Below the pieces are notes generated by a model. It was not told the DNA's origin, ran no database searches, and saw only the letters and a program-made list of their open reading frames with translations. A program made the position numbers and the translations under genes. A DNA stretch of 64,000 nt from Isoetes taiwanensis (lineage: Eukaryota; Streptophyta; Lycopodiopsida; Isoetales; Isoetaceae). Positions 25,242 to 38,100 of the stretch are shown piece by piece. Location of the stretch: the NCBI GenBank assembly GCA_021234155.1, contig JAJEKV010000093.1, positions 866,001 through 930,000 of the forward strand. Reading direction: 5' to 3'. Positions within the stretch are counted from its first letter, which is position 1; each line of letters opens with the position of its first letter.

Positions 25242-25364
25242 ATGTCTCAAGAACTCTGCGACTCTGAAGGTCTTGCTGTAGGGTTCATAGCCGAGGTTGA
25301 TGCTTTGGCCGGCTTGTTGCATTCATCAACCTGTAGACCCAGGGCAGAGTTCAGGGCTGACAAG
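25242..25364 (+). CDS. First-exon-like frame inside the 3.36 kb segment
   Basis: An ATG opens 41 codons (MSQELCDSEGLAVGFIAEVD, then ALAGLLHSSTCRPRAEFRAD and K) ending exactly at a gtttgt donor in phase 0. The upstream 60 bases are GC-richer than the surroundings, like a 5' UTR. No domain is recognised and later exons were not found. It could be a captured 5' gene end. Confidence 0.3.
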
Positions 25365-26130
25365 GTTTGTATATTGCAAGCTTTTTATCATGTTTTGCTC
25401 GACTTGTTTCTCAAATCCATGTGCAGGTAGATTCTCATTTGCCTAAACATGTATTCCTGCCATTCCAGACTGTTTTCCTAGTATTTTTTTCTTCCATTGT
25501 TTGCTTCCTCGGCTGCCTGCAGGTTTTCACTTAACATCATTGTGCACTGAAGCTTTCCATAAATGGATTTGGCTGTCAGAGTTTTTAAAGTTCTATGTCA
25601 AGATTCCTTCCTTTCAAAATGCCACAGTCCCTGTAGTAACTTGGTTGAATAGCTAGCATGATTGCTTGTGTTCAAATTCTCTGCAGAGATCAAGTAGCTT
25701 TGCGTAACTCCCTTGTCTTCAAATCTCTTTAACTCTTAGCTAGAGTTCAAGACAATATCAATTTGTTGTTTTAACCTCCTTGAATCACTTTTTAGGAACT
25801 CGTAGCGATTTAAGTACACAGCCCACTTACAGATGTTGCAAAGGAGCGTTAAAGGTTTTACAAAGTCTAGCATTGCTATATACATTCTTTATTTATCCCA
25901 ATTTTTCTTCTTTTCATAATTGAAAAGGGGATTGTAAACATCATATTTTCTTTATATGTGGTGCTTTATATGCCAACTATTTAGCTTGGTGTGGCTTTAG
26001 ATACGATGAATATAAGATTATTGATTGCCAGAACTGAACATAATTACAGGTAATCTTGGGGACTGCAATTGGTATTTGGTATTTGGCCTAGTCCCCAGGT
26101 TTTAGATGGGCTGTTGCCCTTGCATGTGCC

Positions 26131-26191
26131 GTCCCATAACCCGTTGGGTTCCAGTGGATGTAAAAATTCATCTTATCTTATCTTATCTTAA
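26131..26191 (+). mobile_element. Retroposon 3' end with (CTTAT)n tail
   Basis: gtcccataacccgttgggtt, ccagtggatgt, an A-run, then four CTTAT/TCTTA pentamers. It has the same body as 5325-5387 but a different pentanucleotide, so the tail is not simply inherited. Confidence 0.6.
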
Positions 26192-28222
26192 AGTTAGTAT
26201 ATATATTCATACAGTCATTCTCGTTTATCTCCTCCTTCTGATTTGTAGGTAACATGGTTGCAAATACACTTGTTTACATGTTTGCACAAGTGCTGAACAG
26301 GATATATCTGATAACGCATGATTATATATCATGTGATAACATGTAATTATGGAAGGAGTAATTTGCATGAGGAGAAAATTTTGCGATGAAATCTTCTGGC
26401 GACCGCCAGCTGACCTGGCGGGCCGTGAGTGGCGACGCTAAATAATGCAGAATGTAGGGCTTTGTGTTCTTCTCCACCTAAATTTGGTGTTAGGATAACT
26501 AAAGAAAAGCAACCTTTTAGGGTGCCATGGGCCTCCAGCCCCAAGGTTTCTTGGAGGTCAAGACCTTGGCATGCAGGTTTCGTCGCCGCCTCGCCTTGAA
26601 GAACTCATGGTTCTGACCTGAATTGAAAGTATTCCTGGCGGTCAAGATCTTGATGTGCAAGTTCCCTTGAACACTAGGTTTTTGCCCTTAATCCAAAGTA
26701 TTCTTAATGCATTTTTTAAACCACAGGTTTTGGACCTCGCAAGATATTTTCAGGTTAGTAGTTTCATAGGAAACTACCCTTACGGTGCATCCCCCATTAG
26801 GGCTTGGTGCTTCATCGCCTTCCTAAGTTTTTCCAAGTGCTGCAAGGTTTGCACGTATCTGCTGCCATGTTGCTCTGGCGTTTTTATCCAAGACGTGATT
26901 CTACCATGTCGTTTTTGCTCTGTCCTTTTCTAGTCTTATACACAAGCATTGCCAGAAGAAACAAAGGTCAAATAAAGGAGTTTGGCTTTAAATTTCTGTG
27001 TTGTTTTAGATGCTTCAGTTTGCAGGGGATGTTGAAGATGTTTTGCATTTTCCCAAGCATTTCTATTTTGTTCCACAATCATCTTCCGTAATGTTTTGTC
27101 CATCATAATCTGAGTGGCAAAACTGTTTGTTTTTGCCAGATATGGTGCAAAATCATGATCAGGACGAAACCGACTTCCATCCCCAACTGGGGATTCTAAG
27201 GGCCAGGTTCAGATGTGGCTTTAAAGATGCCACATCTTCTTCTACATCTTTTTCCCATCCAGTGCTGCACTAGGAAGTGCCCGATATGCATCTTGATGCT
27301 ATGAAGGATGTCGAGATCGGGACAATTTCGTTTTACAGCCCCCCCAATGTGGCACAGATCCACACCATACAATCTAAAAATGAAGGGCCCAGATGCATGC
27401 CATGTCAGGGGGAGGCTGCAAACCAAAAACTAGCCGTCGAGATCTGGGCAATATAATTTCTGTTCTCAATTTGTTCAGATTGCAGGGTATATGAGACTCT
27501 CAATTATTTTATCCATATTGTGGATTCAGGTTTAGAAAACCACAACCTTTCTAAAGTTCTTAAAATCTCCATTCTATAACTACGCAATGACACCACAAAT
27601 TACCACACAAATTACCACAGATTACTAAAAAGGATCCCAATTTTACAATACCAAACAACCAACATAACAAACCTCGAGAATAAATATTTTGTACACCCAC
27701 TAGAGCTAAAAATATTTATATTCTAGAGCATTGTCAGCATTGATCCTCATAACCATTTGCTTGTTTTCTATTTGAGCGAATTGTAGCCCATAAGCTTAAA
27801 TGTCGTGCCTTTTCATGTTATGAGTCAGCTAAAACGTTATTAAAAAAAATTGATTATTAACTAAACAAGTAAATTGGATGTTGCATAATAAGTATGTACG
27901 GTCTGATTCTCATCTTTCTAATACAATACCATACCTGTCTCACAACACCTACATGTTTCATGTATCGAAATCGTATTTCCTTAACCAACAATTGCACTTG
28001 CACGTTCCATGGATCAATGTCATATTTTATTGACCTTTCATAATGCCACTTGCATAGTTATCCAACGGGCAACCCCTTGATGCATTAGCATCTTGTTTAA
28101 TCTAAAGCTACACTAGCATTAATAAGTTATAAAAGGATTGTTGTTGAAATTACAACCAAATTACACTTTTTTTAAATTATGTAAAACAAATACTACTATT
28201 GCATGCACATAATTCCACCAGA

Positions 28223-29389
28223 AGTCCATTTTACATTTTATAAAATGCTCTTGTGAGATTTTACACCATTTAAAGGGCTTGGTGCAAGGATCGACAACGG
28301 GCTCGTTGTATCACCAGCTCGTCCACCACCTTGACCCAGATTAAGGGCACTTAATACCTTTAGATGTCGTGAATAGTTAACATCCTACAGTCAATATGGC
28401 TTGCCAATTGGATGCCTAGAAAATCCACCTGTAAAATAACATCTGGCGCGTAGCTGCATCGATTGGCTAAGATCGAGGTCTTCATTGCTAAGATAGGGCC
28501 TGAGCATTTAAATTTAGCGCGTGCCCTGAAGCAACCAACAGGTGACGACATTATTAGAACAATTTATGACATATTCAGCAAAATTTAGACTTATTCAAGT
28601 CTAACTGATGTGATTTTGCGTATTTTTGTATACAATCATGAAGGACCTTGAAGGACAATGATACAATCTTTTTCATTTTATTTCCACAATATATTTAAAC
28701 AAAACAAAGTTTAGTAATCAAAAGTAGGAATTCCAAGAAGTACATGTCTCATCTTAGCCATGCAAGCACAAGAAGATGCCCGGGAAATGCAAGCCTAAAT
28801 CACTATGTACTTACTTACTCCAAACATAGGAAACTAATGATAAAAATAAATTTGAAGATATTGCATCCAAATACAATCTATCATATTTTCTCAAAGAAGG
28901 AACACTTAAAGCCATCAGTATCTTAGTATGGGCTAATATCAATAACACATAGATGACTAAATACAATGGAAAATATGGAGTCTACGACACTTCCAGATTT
29001 AACAAGAGCCAACCAGACTCTGCCTTCTACTTAAATTGGACCTAATATGCATAAATTTAACTTAACATACATTTAAAAGTTTGGCGAGTAGTAAGAACAA
29101 CTTCTCAACCATTAATTAAAAGTTTTGATATATCTATAAACAGGGGAGTAAATGTGGAACTAAAATTGCTTTATAGGTCTTGCATCATTAATCTTAAACC
29201 AAACAATTTTTTTTTATCTTTTTGTTATTGAATTGGAAATGTTGCTCTATAGGTTTTGCGTTATCCACCTTATTTGAAACATAGAAGTTTAGATTACGAC
29301 AAATAAATTTCTTTTTCTTATTGAATTGGGCATTATGTTATAATTAACGTATACATATAATTTGTAATGATCAAATTGCTTTTAAGATA
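28223..29389. other. AT-rich intergenic DNA, no gene seen
   Basis: No motif or splice pattern supports a gene here. Confidence 0.4.
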
Positions 29390-31341
29390 TTCAGGATATG
29401 TTTCTTTTTTCGGGCAGCAGTACCTCCGCAGACAGGCCTAGCACTGGTCATTACTGAAGGGGATGTCATAATGGGCCTGCAACGACTCGCTAACGGGAAG
29501 GCAGCAGATTTGGATGGTATGTAGGCAGAGCTTCTCAAGTGGGCCGGGCCCCCAATGGTGCCGGTTCTCACAGCACTCTTCAATAGGGCATTGCAAGAAG
29601 GCCTCCCCACCTGACTACCAAAGAGAGTTGTGCCCATATACAAAACAGGGGACCCCCACAGGCCCCACCAACTATCGTACCATTATAGTCGGGCTCTGTC
29701 TTTGCCAAGTTGCTTGCCGGATTCTTGAGCAAATGACCGACACTTTGGGCGAGGATGGAGAAGTGCGGGCTCTCACGCAGCAAAGCTTCCGCCCCCCAAG
29801 ATTCTACTATTGACCATATCTTCACTCTGCGAACACTCATAGAGGATAGCCGGAATCAACGCCGGAGAACTCATCTTTGTTGCTTTGTGGATTTCGCAAA
29901 GGCTTTTGACACACGATGCCTCAAGATAAGTTGTGGGACCAGTTGAGACAAATGGGGACCCCCCGTCGACTTTGCGAATGCTATATACGTGACTATACGA
30001 GGCTTGCTCCGGCCGTCTCACCTGCTTGTCGGGAGCCCGTTGTTGTTAGTAGCATTGGGGTGCGCCAGGGGTGCCCTCTATCCCCGGTGCTCTTGGCTTT
30101 ATACATTGACCAGCTAGAAGAATGGCTAGAAAGGTGGGAGGGGAGGCGCCGGTTGATGCACCACATAATCCGCAACTCATATATCCGATGATGTTGACCT
30201 GCTTGCATATACCCCCGAGGGACATGCAACGCCACCGGATGCTTTGGACACTTTCGCCCAATTCACCGGCATGAGAGTTAACTTGGCCAAGACAAGGGTG
30301 TCAGCTGGTCCCATCATCCCAAGACCCACACCTTCCCTCATTCACTTACCGTAGGGGTAGTGGAGGTGGCTCGATCTTATAAGTATTTGGGCATTGAGTT
30401 TTCTACTACCACACACCGGGATGCATCCATCGTTACGGGTCACTGCAGGTTGGAAAGCCCCAGATGCAATGCAAAACAACAATCCAAGGCGTAGTCAGAT
30501 GCATGGGGTCATCAGGCACACTTGTTCGGGGCCTTGGTTGAACCGGTCCTCCTCTATGGGGCGTATGTGGGGGGCCGGTGATATCCCTCACCACTTGGAA
30601 CGATCTAGGCGGTCTACGAAGGCCTTCTTGGCCCCGCACTGGGAGTGAAATCCACGGTCCCATATCGGATCTTGCTCCAGAGACAGGCTTCCTTCCATTC
30701 TGAGGGGGGCTACTGAACGTCACATTATTTACTTCCGGAAGGTGGTGGCTATGGATGAAGCTCGGCTGCCCAACCTTGCTTTGGCGGTGGCGATGGGCCC
30801 AGCGACTCAAAGCCCGGGCTGAAAGACAAGCAAGCCCGGTGGTTCTCGCGATGGAATGTGCGAGCAACCGGATGTGGACCCGGTGCATACACCGGAAGAA
30901 CACGCTGCCTTGAAGCGATATTTGGATGCTTGCTTCATGGCCAAGCTTTGGGATCACGAGGCCCCGCACATGTCAAGGTGGCAAATTATCGACAAAGAGG
31001 TTAATCCCATGCTCACGAGGGGCCCACACCACTACTGCGCACCCATCTACCCATGAAAAGCGCAGGGTGATTGCTTCCATTCGCGACAGTGCACACCACC
31101 TCCGCATTGAGACGGGGAGATGGATTCGGGGCCGCGTGAGGGGACGAGTCCGTCGTGCTTTGTCAACAGGGCGCCATTGAGGATGAAAGTCACGCCCTCC
31201 AGGCCTGTCCGGCGTACGAGCATATCCGGGCTTGGTATGCTCGGTTAGTTGTACCCCATCAGGCCCTGCATGAGCTACTGAGCACGGCCTCTGTAGGCTT
31301 GTTGTGATCGTACCTCCGGCTATTAACCATGTTTTTTTTTT
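29390..31341 (+). mobile_element. LINE copy 2 (reverse transcriptase part)
   Basis: Non-LTR reverse transcriptase sequence spread over several frames: GLQRLANGKAADLDGM (about 29476), AELLKWAGPP, then VPIYKTGDPTGPTNYR (about 29630), IDHIFTLRTLIED (29810), CFVDFAKAFDT (29881), and the diagnostic GVRQGCPLSPVLLALYID (about 30057-30110). The catalytic YADD is frameshifted at 30180-30195 (ccgatgatgttgacctg remains). The thumb and C-terminal parts follow (YKYLGIEFST at about 30380, then a CPAYEHIRAWYARL zinc-finger-like end at about 31205). The 5' endonuclease is missing and the 3' UTR is internally deleted, ending in a T-run at about 31332-31341. The element is defective. Confidence 0.85.
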
Positions 31342-32078
31342 CAATCCGGATCCCAAATATTGTCTTGCTAAACTTGCATTGATGCGTCTACTTTGATATC
31401 CTGAATTTAAGGGCAATAACATTGTCGCGACATTAGACATTCTAACTTGGTTGTTGGTAGTTGTATGCCTTTTAACACGAGAAGCTCTAGGCTTATCATA
31501 TTGCCTAATATCACAAGAATTGCTTCCTTTACTATCAGTACAATCATTATACATGAAATTAGTCTTCATCGGAAATTTCTTCCCATCTTTCACGTTGAAA
31601 TTCTTCTGTGCTTTCACATTGACATGCTTCTCGTAAATAAGGCAATAAGAAAGTTATCTTCCTTATTCCCCATATATTAGAAAGGATGCACGACAACATA
31701 TTTTGGATTTCGAAATAATTTTCTGTAATCGTCATCAACTATGATAGTGTTATGCACATTATACTGTGGATATTGTCTCCATACCTTCTTGAGATCTTTA
31801 ATAAAAAATGGCCTCTTAAGCTCGTCATAACCTAAATTTGTGCTTTTTTGTTGAGACCATAAGGATTTGAAGACCTTATCATTGGGCACAATCTTTTCCA
31901 AGCAAGTCAATAAACCTGTCTCAGACATTGTTGTCGAAATTGCAACCTTGCAAACTTTAGAAGATGTTTGATAAATGCAAGGCAGTTGGGTTGACTATGA
32001 TCATATTTATTATCTTCCAAATGTACACATTTTAATAAAATCCCATTCATATCAAGAATAATAAGTTTCCTTGAGCCT
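31342..32078 (-). pseudogene. FCP1/NIF-type HAD phosphatase-like gene remnant
   Basis: Minus-strand frames give HAD motif I as LIILDMNGILLK (32035-32072, with Asp at 32051-32053), then VAISTTMSETGLLTCLEKIV, KSLWSQQKSTN, FIKDLKKVWRQYPQYN, and the second acidic motif in NTIIVDDDYRKLFRNP (about 31710-31760), ending VVVHPF. The order and spacing match plant FCP1-homology proteins (NLI-interacting-factor-like Ser/Thr phosphatases), in which DxNG-type variants of the DxDxT motif are common. The frame is broken at the motif I to motif II join and after VVVHPF. Low-complexity sequence continues (NFNVKDGKKFPMKTNF at about 31590) up to the T-run of LINE copy 2, so the 3' end probably was cut by that insertion. 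Substrate unknown. Confidence 0.6.
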
Positions 32079-32357
32079 TGTTAAAATATATTCGTGTTGC
32101 TTGTACAACTTCCATATCTATTAACAAATTGACAGTTATTCTATTAGTTCATCATACAAGAAGCAATGGTATGAAAAGAGCATTTATGATTGATTGAGAT
32201 AATTAAAATATAAGACCATAAAATCATCTCATTCTTGTCTTTCCAATGACAAGAAATCTACAATATATATTGGACATAAAGAGGCTCTGGAATTTATAAA
32301 AGAGGCTCTGGATCCTTGATTCGACCATCATCATATTCCTACGAATGCGAAAAACAA

Positions 32358-32760
32358 TTATTTGAAACATCGAACATGTGTTCGAAGTGAACCATATTCG
32401 TCAAGTTGGATCTCATCTAACATCTTTTTAACCTCAAAATCACTTGTAGAGCCGTAAGCTCTAAAATATAATGCATTTCTCTTATGAACATGGAAAAGAT
32501 TTTCACCTCGATTTTTGTTAGCTTCCTTGTCTGCAAGTGTTGGGGACTGCAACCCTTCCTCTTGTAACTCTACCTCATGTTCCTCTCCACCATTATGTTC
32601 CATATCATGGTCTCCATTATGATCTTCTATATCCCGGTCTCTAGACTTCGACATGACTTCTTCCTTTCCTGATAGGGAGTGTAACCCTTCCTCTTGGTCT
32701 CCAAACTTTGGCATGGGTTCTTCGATTCCTGCAGGGGAGTGTAACCCTTCCTCTTAGAAG
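32358..32760 (-). CDS. Acidic, repeat-containing exon-like frame
   Basis: Reads EEGLHSPAGIEEPMPKFGDQ, EEGLHSLSGKEEVMSKS, an Asp/Glu/His-rich stretch, EEGLQSP, then RNALYFRAYGSTSDFEVKKM and LDEIQLDEYGSLR. The EEGLHS/EEGLQS unit occurs three times. It lies just upstream (minus strand) of the FCP1-like remnant and may be its 5' exon, but no join was demonstrated. No known domain. Confidence 0.3.
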
Positions 32761-32974
32761 GGTACATCATGTGCTTCTACATTCTGTCTTCTTCTATGTC
32801 TTCTTGCATAATCTGATCTACATTTATATCTTCATCTACGCCTTCATCTTCCTCACTAAAAACATCCTTATGAGAAAGCTCTTTTGGAGAAGATGCAGAC
32901 AAAAACCTATTGTGTCATCTGAAAATATCTAGATGTGGATTCTAGTTCCTGAACTTTCCATGATATACGTTAAC

Positions 32975-33420
32975 CTACATGCACTTTTTTCTCGACTATG
33001 TGAAATGGAGACAACTTTGAAAACTCAGATACAATAGATTCAATTGCAGTCTTCTGAATAGCAAGAAGCAACGCTTCCGAGCAACATTGCCTCCACAATT
33101 AACCTCCACTATTGTTTGATTTGGCCTAGAGAGGGCATCAATAAACCTAAGTGTATCATTTCTCAATATCGTGCCCTTCACAATCCCGCCATTTTGCAAT
33201 CCACTGACCATTGAATAGCTCATACGTTTCAGATATAAATCCAATTGTTTAGAATCTTTAACCTACAAAATTAGATCATAATCTGGAGCTAGATCTTCTA
33301 TCCGAAAATATAGTGAGCACTCTTTGTATAATAGTGATTCTAGTGATCCTTTTGCATCCTTCGAAACACGTGCAAGAATTACAAAGGTCTTCAGTGCAAG
33401 GACGCCTTTTTTTGGTGCAT
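32975..33420 (-). CDS. Two exon-like frames of an unrecognised gene
   Basis: The exon at 32975-33262 (acceptor ttttgtag, donor gttaac) reads VKDSKQLDLYLKRMSYSMVS, IVKGTILRNDTLRFIDALSR, PNQTIVEVN, and after a one-base frame change EALLLAIQKTAIESIVSEFS and KLSPFHIVEKKVHV. Upstream at 33280-33420 the minus strand reads GVLALKTFVILARVSKDAKG, SLESLLYKECSLYFRIEDLA. The frames look protein-like and probably belong to one gene, but I do not recognise the family. The frame change suggests decay or a sequence error. Confidence 0.35.
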
Positions 33421-35174
33421 TAGTTTCATGGTTCAATAGCATTTAAGGTTTCTGTGCAATCATTTATCTCGTGCGGCATCAAGAAAAATAGATAAGAATA
33501 AGCGCTCTGAGAGAGGAAAAAAAAAAACAAGGTGCTGCGCACGGAGGGTTGCCCTTTGGTGGCCCGAGAGTGTGTTTTCATGTTTCTTGCTGTCGTTTTG
33601 TTTCATGGTTCTTGTTGGGTCATTTGATGTGTTTGGGATTATTAATGGTTTGAAAGGAGGATTTTGTTTTGTGTTGTTTTATTTTCCTTTGTTTATGAAT
33701 TGTGCATGGACCAAGCCTATTTCTAGCATGGTGCTAATGACTTGAGATTCCTGACATGAGATTTTTATTATTCTTTTTGCCTGCAGCTTTACATACTTTG
33801 TAGGAAGAGGCGTTATTTGTTGTTTTTATGTTCTAAAGCATCAACAACAATTCCAAGACCTAGATATGACACCTTTAGAGATCGTAGCCATATATGAGCA
33901 TTGATGCAGGGGGTGCGGTGCAGTGCAATTTCCATGTTTTAAGTTTGGACCAGTGGATGACCAAGACCAACAGTGCTAATTTGAAATTTCATTGATATGG
34001 TGTAAGAATGGTATCAATATAATGTAAGAATGCTTGAGTCATAACTTATAGCCTAGATGTGTTGTTGGATTCCAGTAGCTTAAGTTTAAGATGTAATCAC
34101 TTGCACAATCTCTAGCTTATAGTTAGAGGGAATGATGCAATACCCTTGCGAATTAAATTTGTAAGCATGTTAAAGTAGAATAATGAATAATCTTCAATAA
34201 CCGCATAACTCTTTGTAAGTTCTATGAAGCCAATAATATTAAATGTAAGCCTGGATAAGGAAAAATATTAACTCGCAACTTCATACACTGGCCTGTATTT
34301 TCTAGAGTGTAAGTCAGTGTATGTCCTTGTAGAACTCCAAGTTGTATTTTCTAGAATGTAAGTCATTGTATGTCCATGTAGAACTCCAAGTTGTATGCTG
34401 CAAATACAACCACATAGAAATAGGAGCTAGAATTTGTACGACATTACAACTGCTTTCATTGTCTGTTTAAGGTTAGATACCATTTCTGCAATTGCCTAAG
34501 ACTATGTAGCATCTTACTATGGCAAATGAGATATTGCCCTCCAAATCTGATAGCTAGCCTTAGTTTCTAATGCTTCACACTATATGGTTTGTATGGTTTG
34601 TTGTCTTCCACACTACATGGTTTGTTGTCTTCCTGATTAACAAATGCACAAATGCATTATGCGCAAAGAACATTTTAAATCTGACCATTGCAAGGCTTAA
34701 CATGGATGGCTATCAAAATATGCCTGCCATAGCATTCATATACTATTACTATGCCTCTTGTGAACAACTTGAATATTTTGTTTCGTATAGTTGTAAATTT
34801 CAACGAACCTTGATGTATGTTTTCTGAAACGTGTAGCTGTAAAAGCGATGGGACTTCATCCAACGGATGGTGTTGAAGATCCCTTGAAGGACTAGAAATC
34901 AAAACAATGCAATGACCAATAAAATTTATTCCATTCATTTTTTTTATGTAAGTGGTGAACCACCAACTTAAATAATGGAGCCGTAACATCATTTTACCAT
35001 CACTTTACCCTGCTTATGTGGAATAATATCTTCCTCGTATATAATAAATTGAGGATAATACAGCCTCACTTAAGCGTCCAAAGATAGCAAAATGGATAAA
35101 GATTTGATTGCCCATTTTGGGGGAAATAATCGGTATAACCACTGTAGTCACTAGTGCCCTGCAAGATTCTACCA
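33421..35174. other. Intergenic DNA between unrecognised gene and aspartate kinase
   Basis: No gene recognised. A short imperfect duplication around 34295-34400 repeats 'ttgtattttctagartgtaagtca' and 'gtagaactccaagttgta'. The block at 33527-33556 resembles that after LINE copy 1. Confidence 0.4.
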
Positions 35175-38100
35175 CTAAGTACTCGTCTCCTTTTCAAAAA
35201 ATTGATTGTGCAAACTTCGACACATTGCTTGGCCTCGTCATCATTTACAACACAAGATATATTGACCTGTAATAAGGGAGCTCATGTACTACTTAAAATG
35301 ATATAGATACCAAAAATACTGGGGGTAACTAACCTTTGAAGCACCTTGTGAGATCATTTGCACATTAACCCCTGAGGCCTTGAAAACCTTAAACGCCTGC
35401 ATAAGCAAAATTTGCTATATCATACAAATAACATACAAGTAACAAACAATAATAAGGATGTACCTTCTCCAGAATGAAGGAAGATCTTTGGACATTCCCT
35501 ATCAAAGAAATAATTGATCTCCCCTCTAGTACTCTAACAAGTGCAAACTCCTTGAGCTTTTCTACTACTTTATCCAATTCCTGCAACCACACTTACATGT
35601 TATAGAAGTTCCAAACAACACCAAAAGAGAACACCTAAATTATTGCTAACAAGATGAACAAACTCTCTGTCCCAAGTTTTGATTGGATCGAGAGTCAATG
35701 AGATGTTGACTTAAACTTGTTGCAACAACATCAACAGATATACCAAACTCCCGAAAGACTTGAAAAACCCGGAAAACATAAAGCAGATTTTAGACATTTT
35801 TTTAAGAACAATTTGTGCAATCATTCATGCATTTGAGAATAGTTAGCCGAAGACCATGTATTTCTGCATTTAATAGCATTCTCCCATGTTTACCATCTAG
35901 CATTTGACATAATTTTCTTTTTACACTTCTTGTCTGCCATTGTCATCACAACGCTAACTAAGCATGTGCAATCATTACATCGCCATAAACATAAGCCTTT
36001 ATTGTCTTTCAGATTGCCATTGTTTTTTCTTTCCTAAGTAGATGAATAAGATAACCGCAAGCCAAACGGACCATACCTTTGCAAGAAATCCGTAATGCCC
36101 CAACATGCGGTGCTTACAATATCCAACGTGTCACGTTGGACTTGAGTACAATGCTTGTAAGAAGCGAACGCATGATTTTACCCAAAATAAGGCATCCGAA
36201 GTATGTGGATTGGTACCATTCTCAGGAAAACAAACCTTGCTCAAGTCTCTTGTTTTTGTTATAAGTGTCCCAAATTTGCAAGGGTTTTGTAAGAATTCTT
36301 GACATGGACAGGGATATTTGCCTCTCTTGTGGCCTCATTGATTGGGGTGCAAAACCTATTGACCAGTTTAATTAACTTAAAAAGAAGAAGAAGAAAGAAA
36401 AAACTGAATATGTAGAGAGAAAAAGTATATGCTTGTACCGGGCACCAAGTATGCAAGTTCTACAACTTCATCAAAAGTTAGAAATGGCAATCGGGCAATG
36501 CATTTGAATGTATATTTGGATCACGGTAAGCACGCCATCTACATCTTTCCGGACATAAAAGGTAAAGCTTTAGTCCAAAGAAATTGGGATGAAAGCATTA
36601 AGCAGCCCACATTAGGAACTTACCCGGATTTCCCTTAGCCCAAGAGCTCTCCCTAAAGCGAGTTGCGCTTAAATCACTTCCACCTCTCGCCTAGGGTGGT
36701 TATTGCACCTGTGTTCTTTCCCTATGGGACCAAGTAAAAGTGATGAATTTGAACTACCCTACGCTTACATATAACTTTTCCGACACTCTCGATAAATAAT
36801 ACCTTCCCAAGGAATCCAAGGAATGATTATAGGAATTGCGGGTTCATTATTCCAGGATATTATCAAGTAATGCCTTTGTTAAGGCTGGTGACATTTATAA
36901 TCATAACGTTTCTATGCATTTAGATTAAAGACCTGCTTTGACTTCACCCAAGCTTGTTCAAATATGTTGCAAAAATTCTTGAAGACATTCGCTCACCAAA
37001 AGAAACAAGATAATCCTTTGTGCGGTTTGTTAACTCTTTCATCAAAGAATTGCCTTTAAGAAGCCCTTCCAACTCTTCAATGAGACCTATACAGATTGTG
37101 TTGAACCAAAAACTTATCAAGCGCTTAGGATGTTCGTAAACTTTAAACCATGGAACTTACCTGAAATTACATTGACACTAATCCCAAGCTCGCCTACAAG
37201 ATCATGCAGATTGATTAAGCAAACAATATCAACAAGGCAACATGCTGGCAACATGAGCGTGATGATAAAACTCATCAGCAAAGTAAATACCGTAAGTGTA
37301 GATCCTTCACAACATGAAGTTCCCCAATTGTACAGGAATTCCCAACTCCACAGTTAATTGCAGTAGCTCCAGCCTATGAAATAGGTAGAATGGTCTTGTT
37401 ATTCATCTCTAGAAACAGATAATCTCAGGCTAAATAGAGTGCAAAGATGTCATGTTGACAAGCGATGTACAAATGCTTGCAAACTCTGTTGGAATATAAA
37501 TATGCTGACTAAGCATAATGTCTTTGAAACAAAGAAGTGGTTCAAAGACTTAGCACACAAAGTCTTTGAGAAGGTGCTGAAATATACGTAAGGCAAAGAC
37601 TTCAAGATCGAAAGCAATCCGAAACTCTAAATCAGTGTCGTAATTAGTGGGCGGTGGTGAAACGGTAGACTACTATTCTTAGTCTCACCGGTTGTATATA
37701 TTGATTGTACGTTATGTAGTATGCAATGCTCAGAAGTAGAGATTGTATTTCCCATTGCTTTCTCGTCTTCTATTCTATCTCTTGAGTCGATCTTGCGGGT
37801 TTGTGCTGGTTTTGCACTAGTTCTATCATGGTATCAGAGCTTGGTATCATGGTATCAGACGCTTTCTTGAGAGAAGAATAGAGCAAGCTATTGGAGAAGC
37901 ATCCAAATTGGATTGGCCATCGTTTCCAGAGTTCTTTGGCTGAGATTTGGTGGTGGAAAATCTCATTTGCAGCATTGGAGAAGATTCTTGCTTTTTGGCC
38001 TGGAGGAAGTGTTTTGGGAGAGTGATTCGGATTTTCCAAAGAAGTTTACGTGTGAGATTCGAGTTTTCCAAGACCTTTTTGGCGACAAAATTCAAGATTC

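Larger units (their letters stand above)
24735..28095. other. 3.36 kb segment present only in copy A
   Basis: Copy B runs straight from tttgtcaaata through eight T residues into aatctaaagc, whereas copy A has this segment between TTTT and TTT. The left edge begins ctgggttgccc, atag, ggcaacccctgg, a palindrome of GGGTTGCCC. The right edge ends gggcaaccccttgatgcatt, agcatcttg. The ends thus share a 9-10 bp inverted word, though at the right it lies about 22 bp inside. No transposase is recognisable. The segment contains an exon-like frame (25242) and a retroposon tail (26131). It may be a non-autonomous transposon, a gene-capturing element, or DNA deleted from copy B. Confidence 0.6.
22670..28222. 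repeat. Segmental duplication, copy A (dirigent locus)
   Basis: Aligns with 60000-64000 through non-coding DNA on both sides of the dirigent gene: hairpin element, intergenic DNA, gene, promoter and about 900 bp beyond. Copy A carries one extra block (24735-28095) that copy B lacks, because copy A at 28096-28222 (tttaatctaaagctacactagc onward) matches copy B at 63866-64000. Copy B carries LINE copy 3 (60208-61540) and a 268-bp insert (62978-63245) that copy A lacks. Confidence 0.85.

Noticed and set aside
30433-30969. 178-codon minus-strand frame
   Set aside because: Antisense to LINE copy 2; its similarity elsewhere would come from the LINE.
37829-37857. Initiator tRNA gene
   Set aside because: Only the 12-base primer-binding site and partial duplicates of it are present; no cloverleaf.
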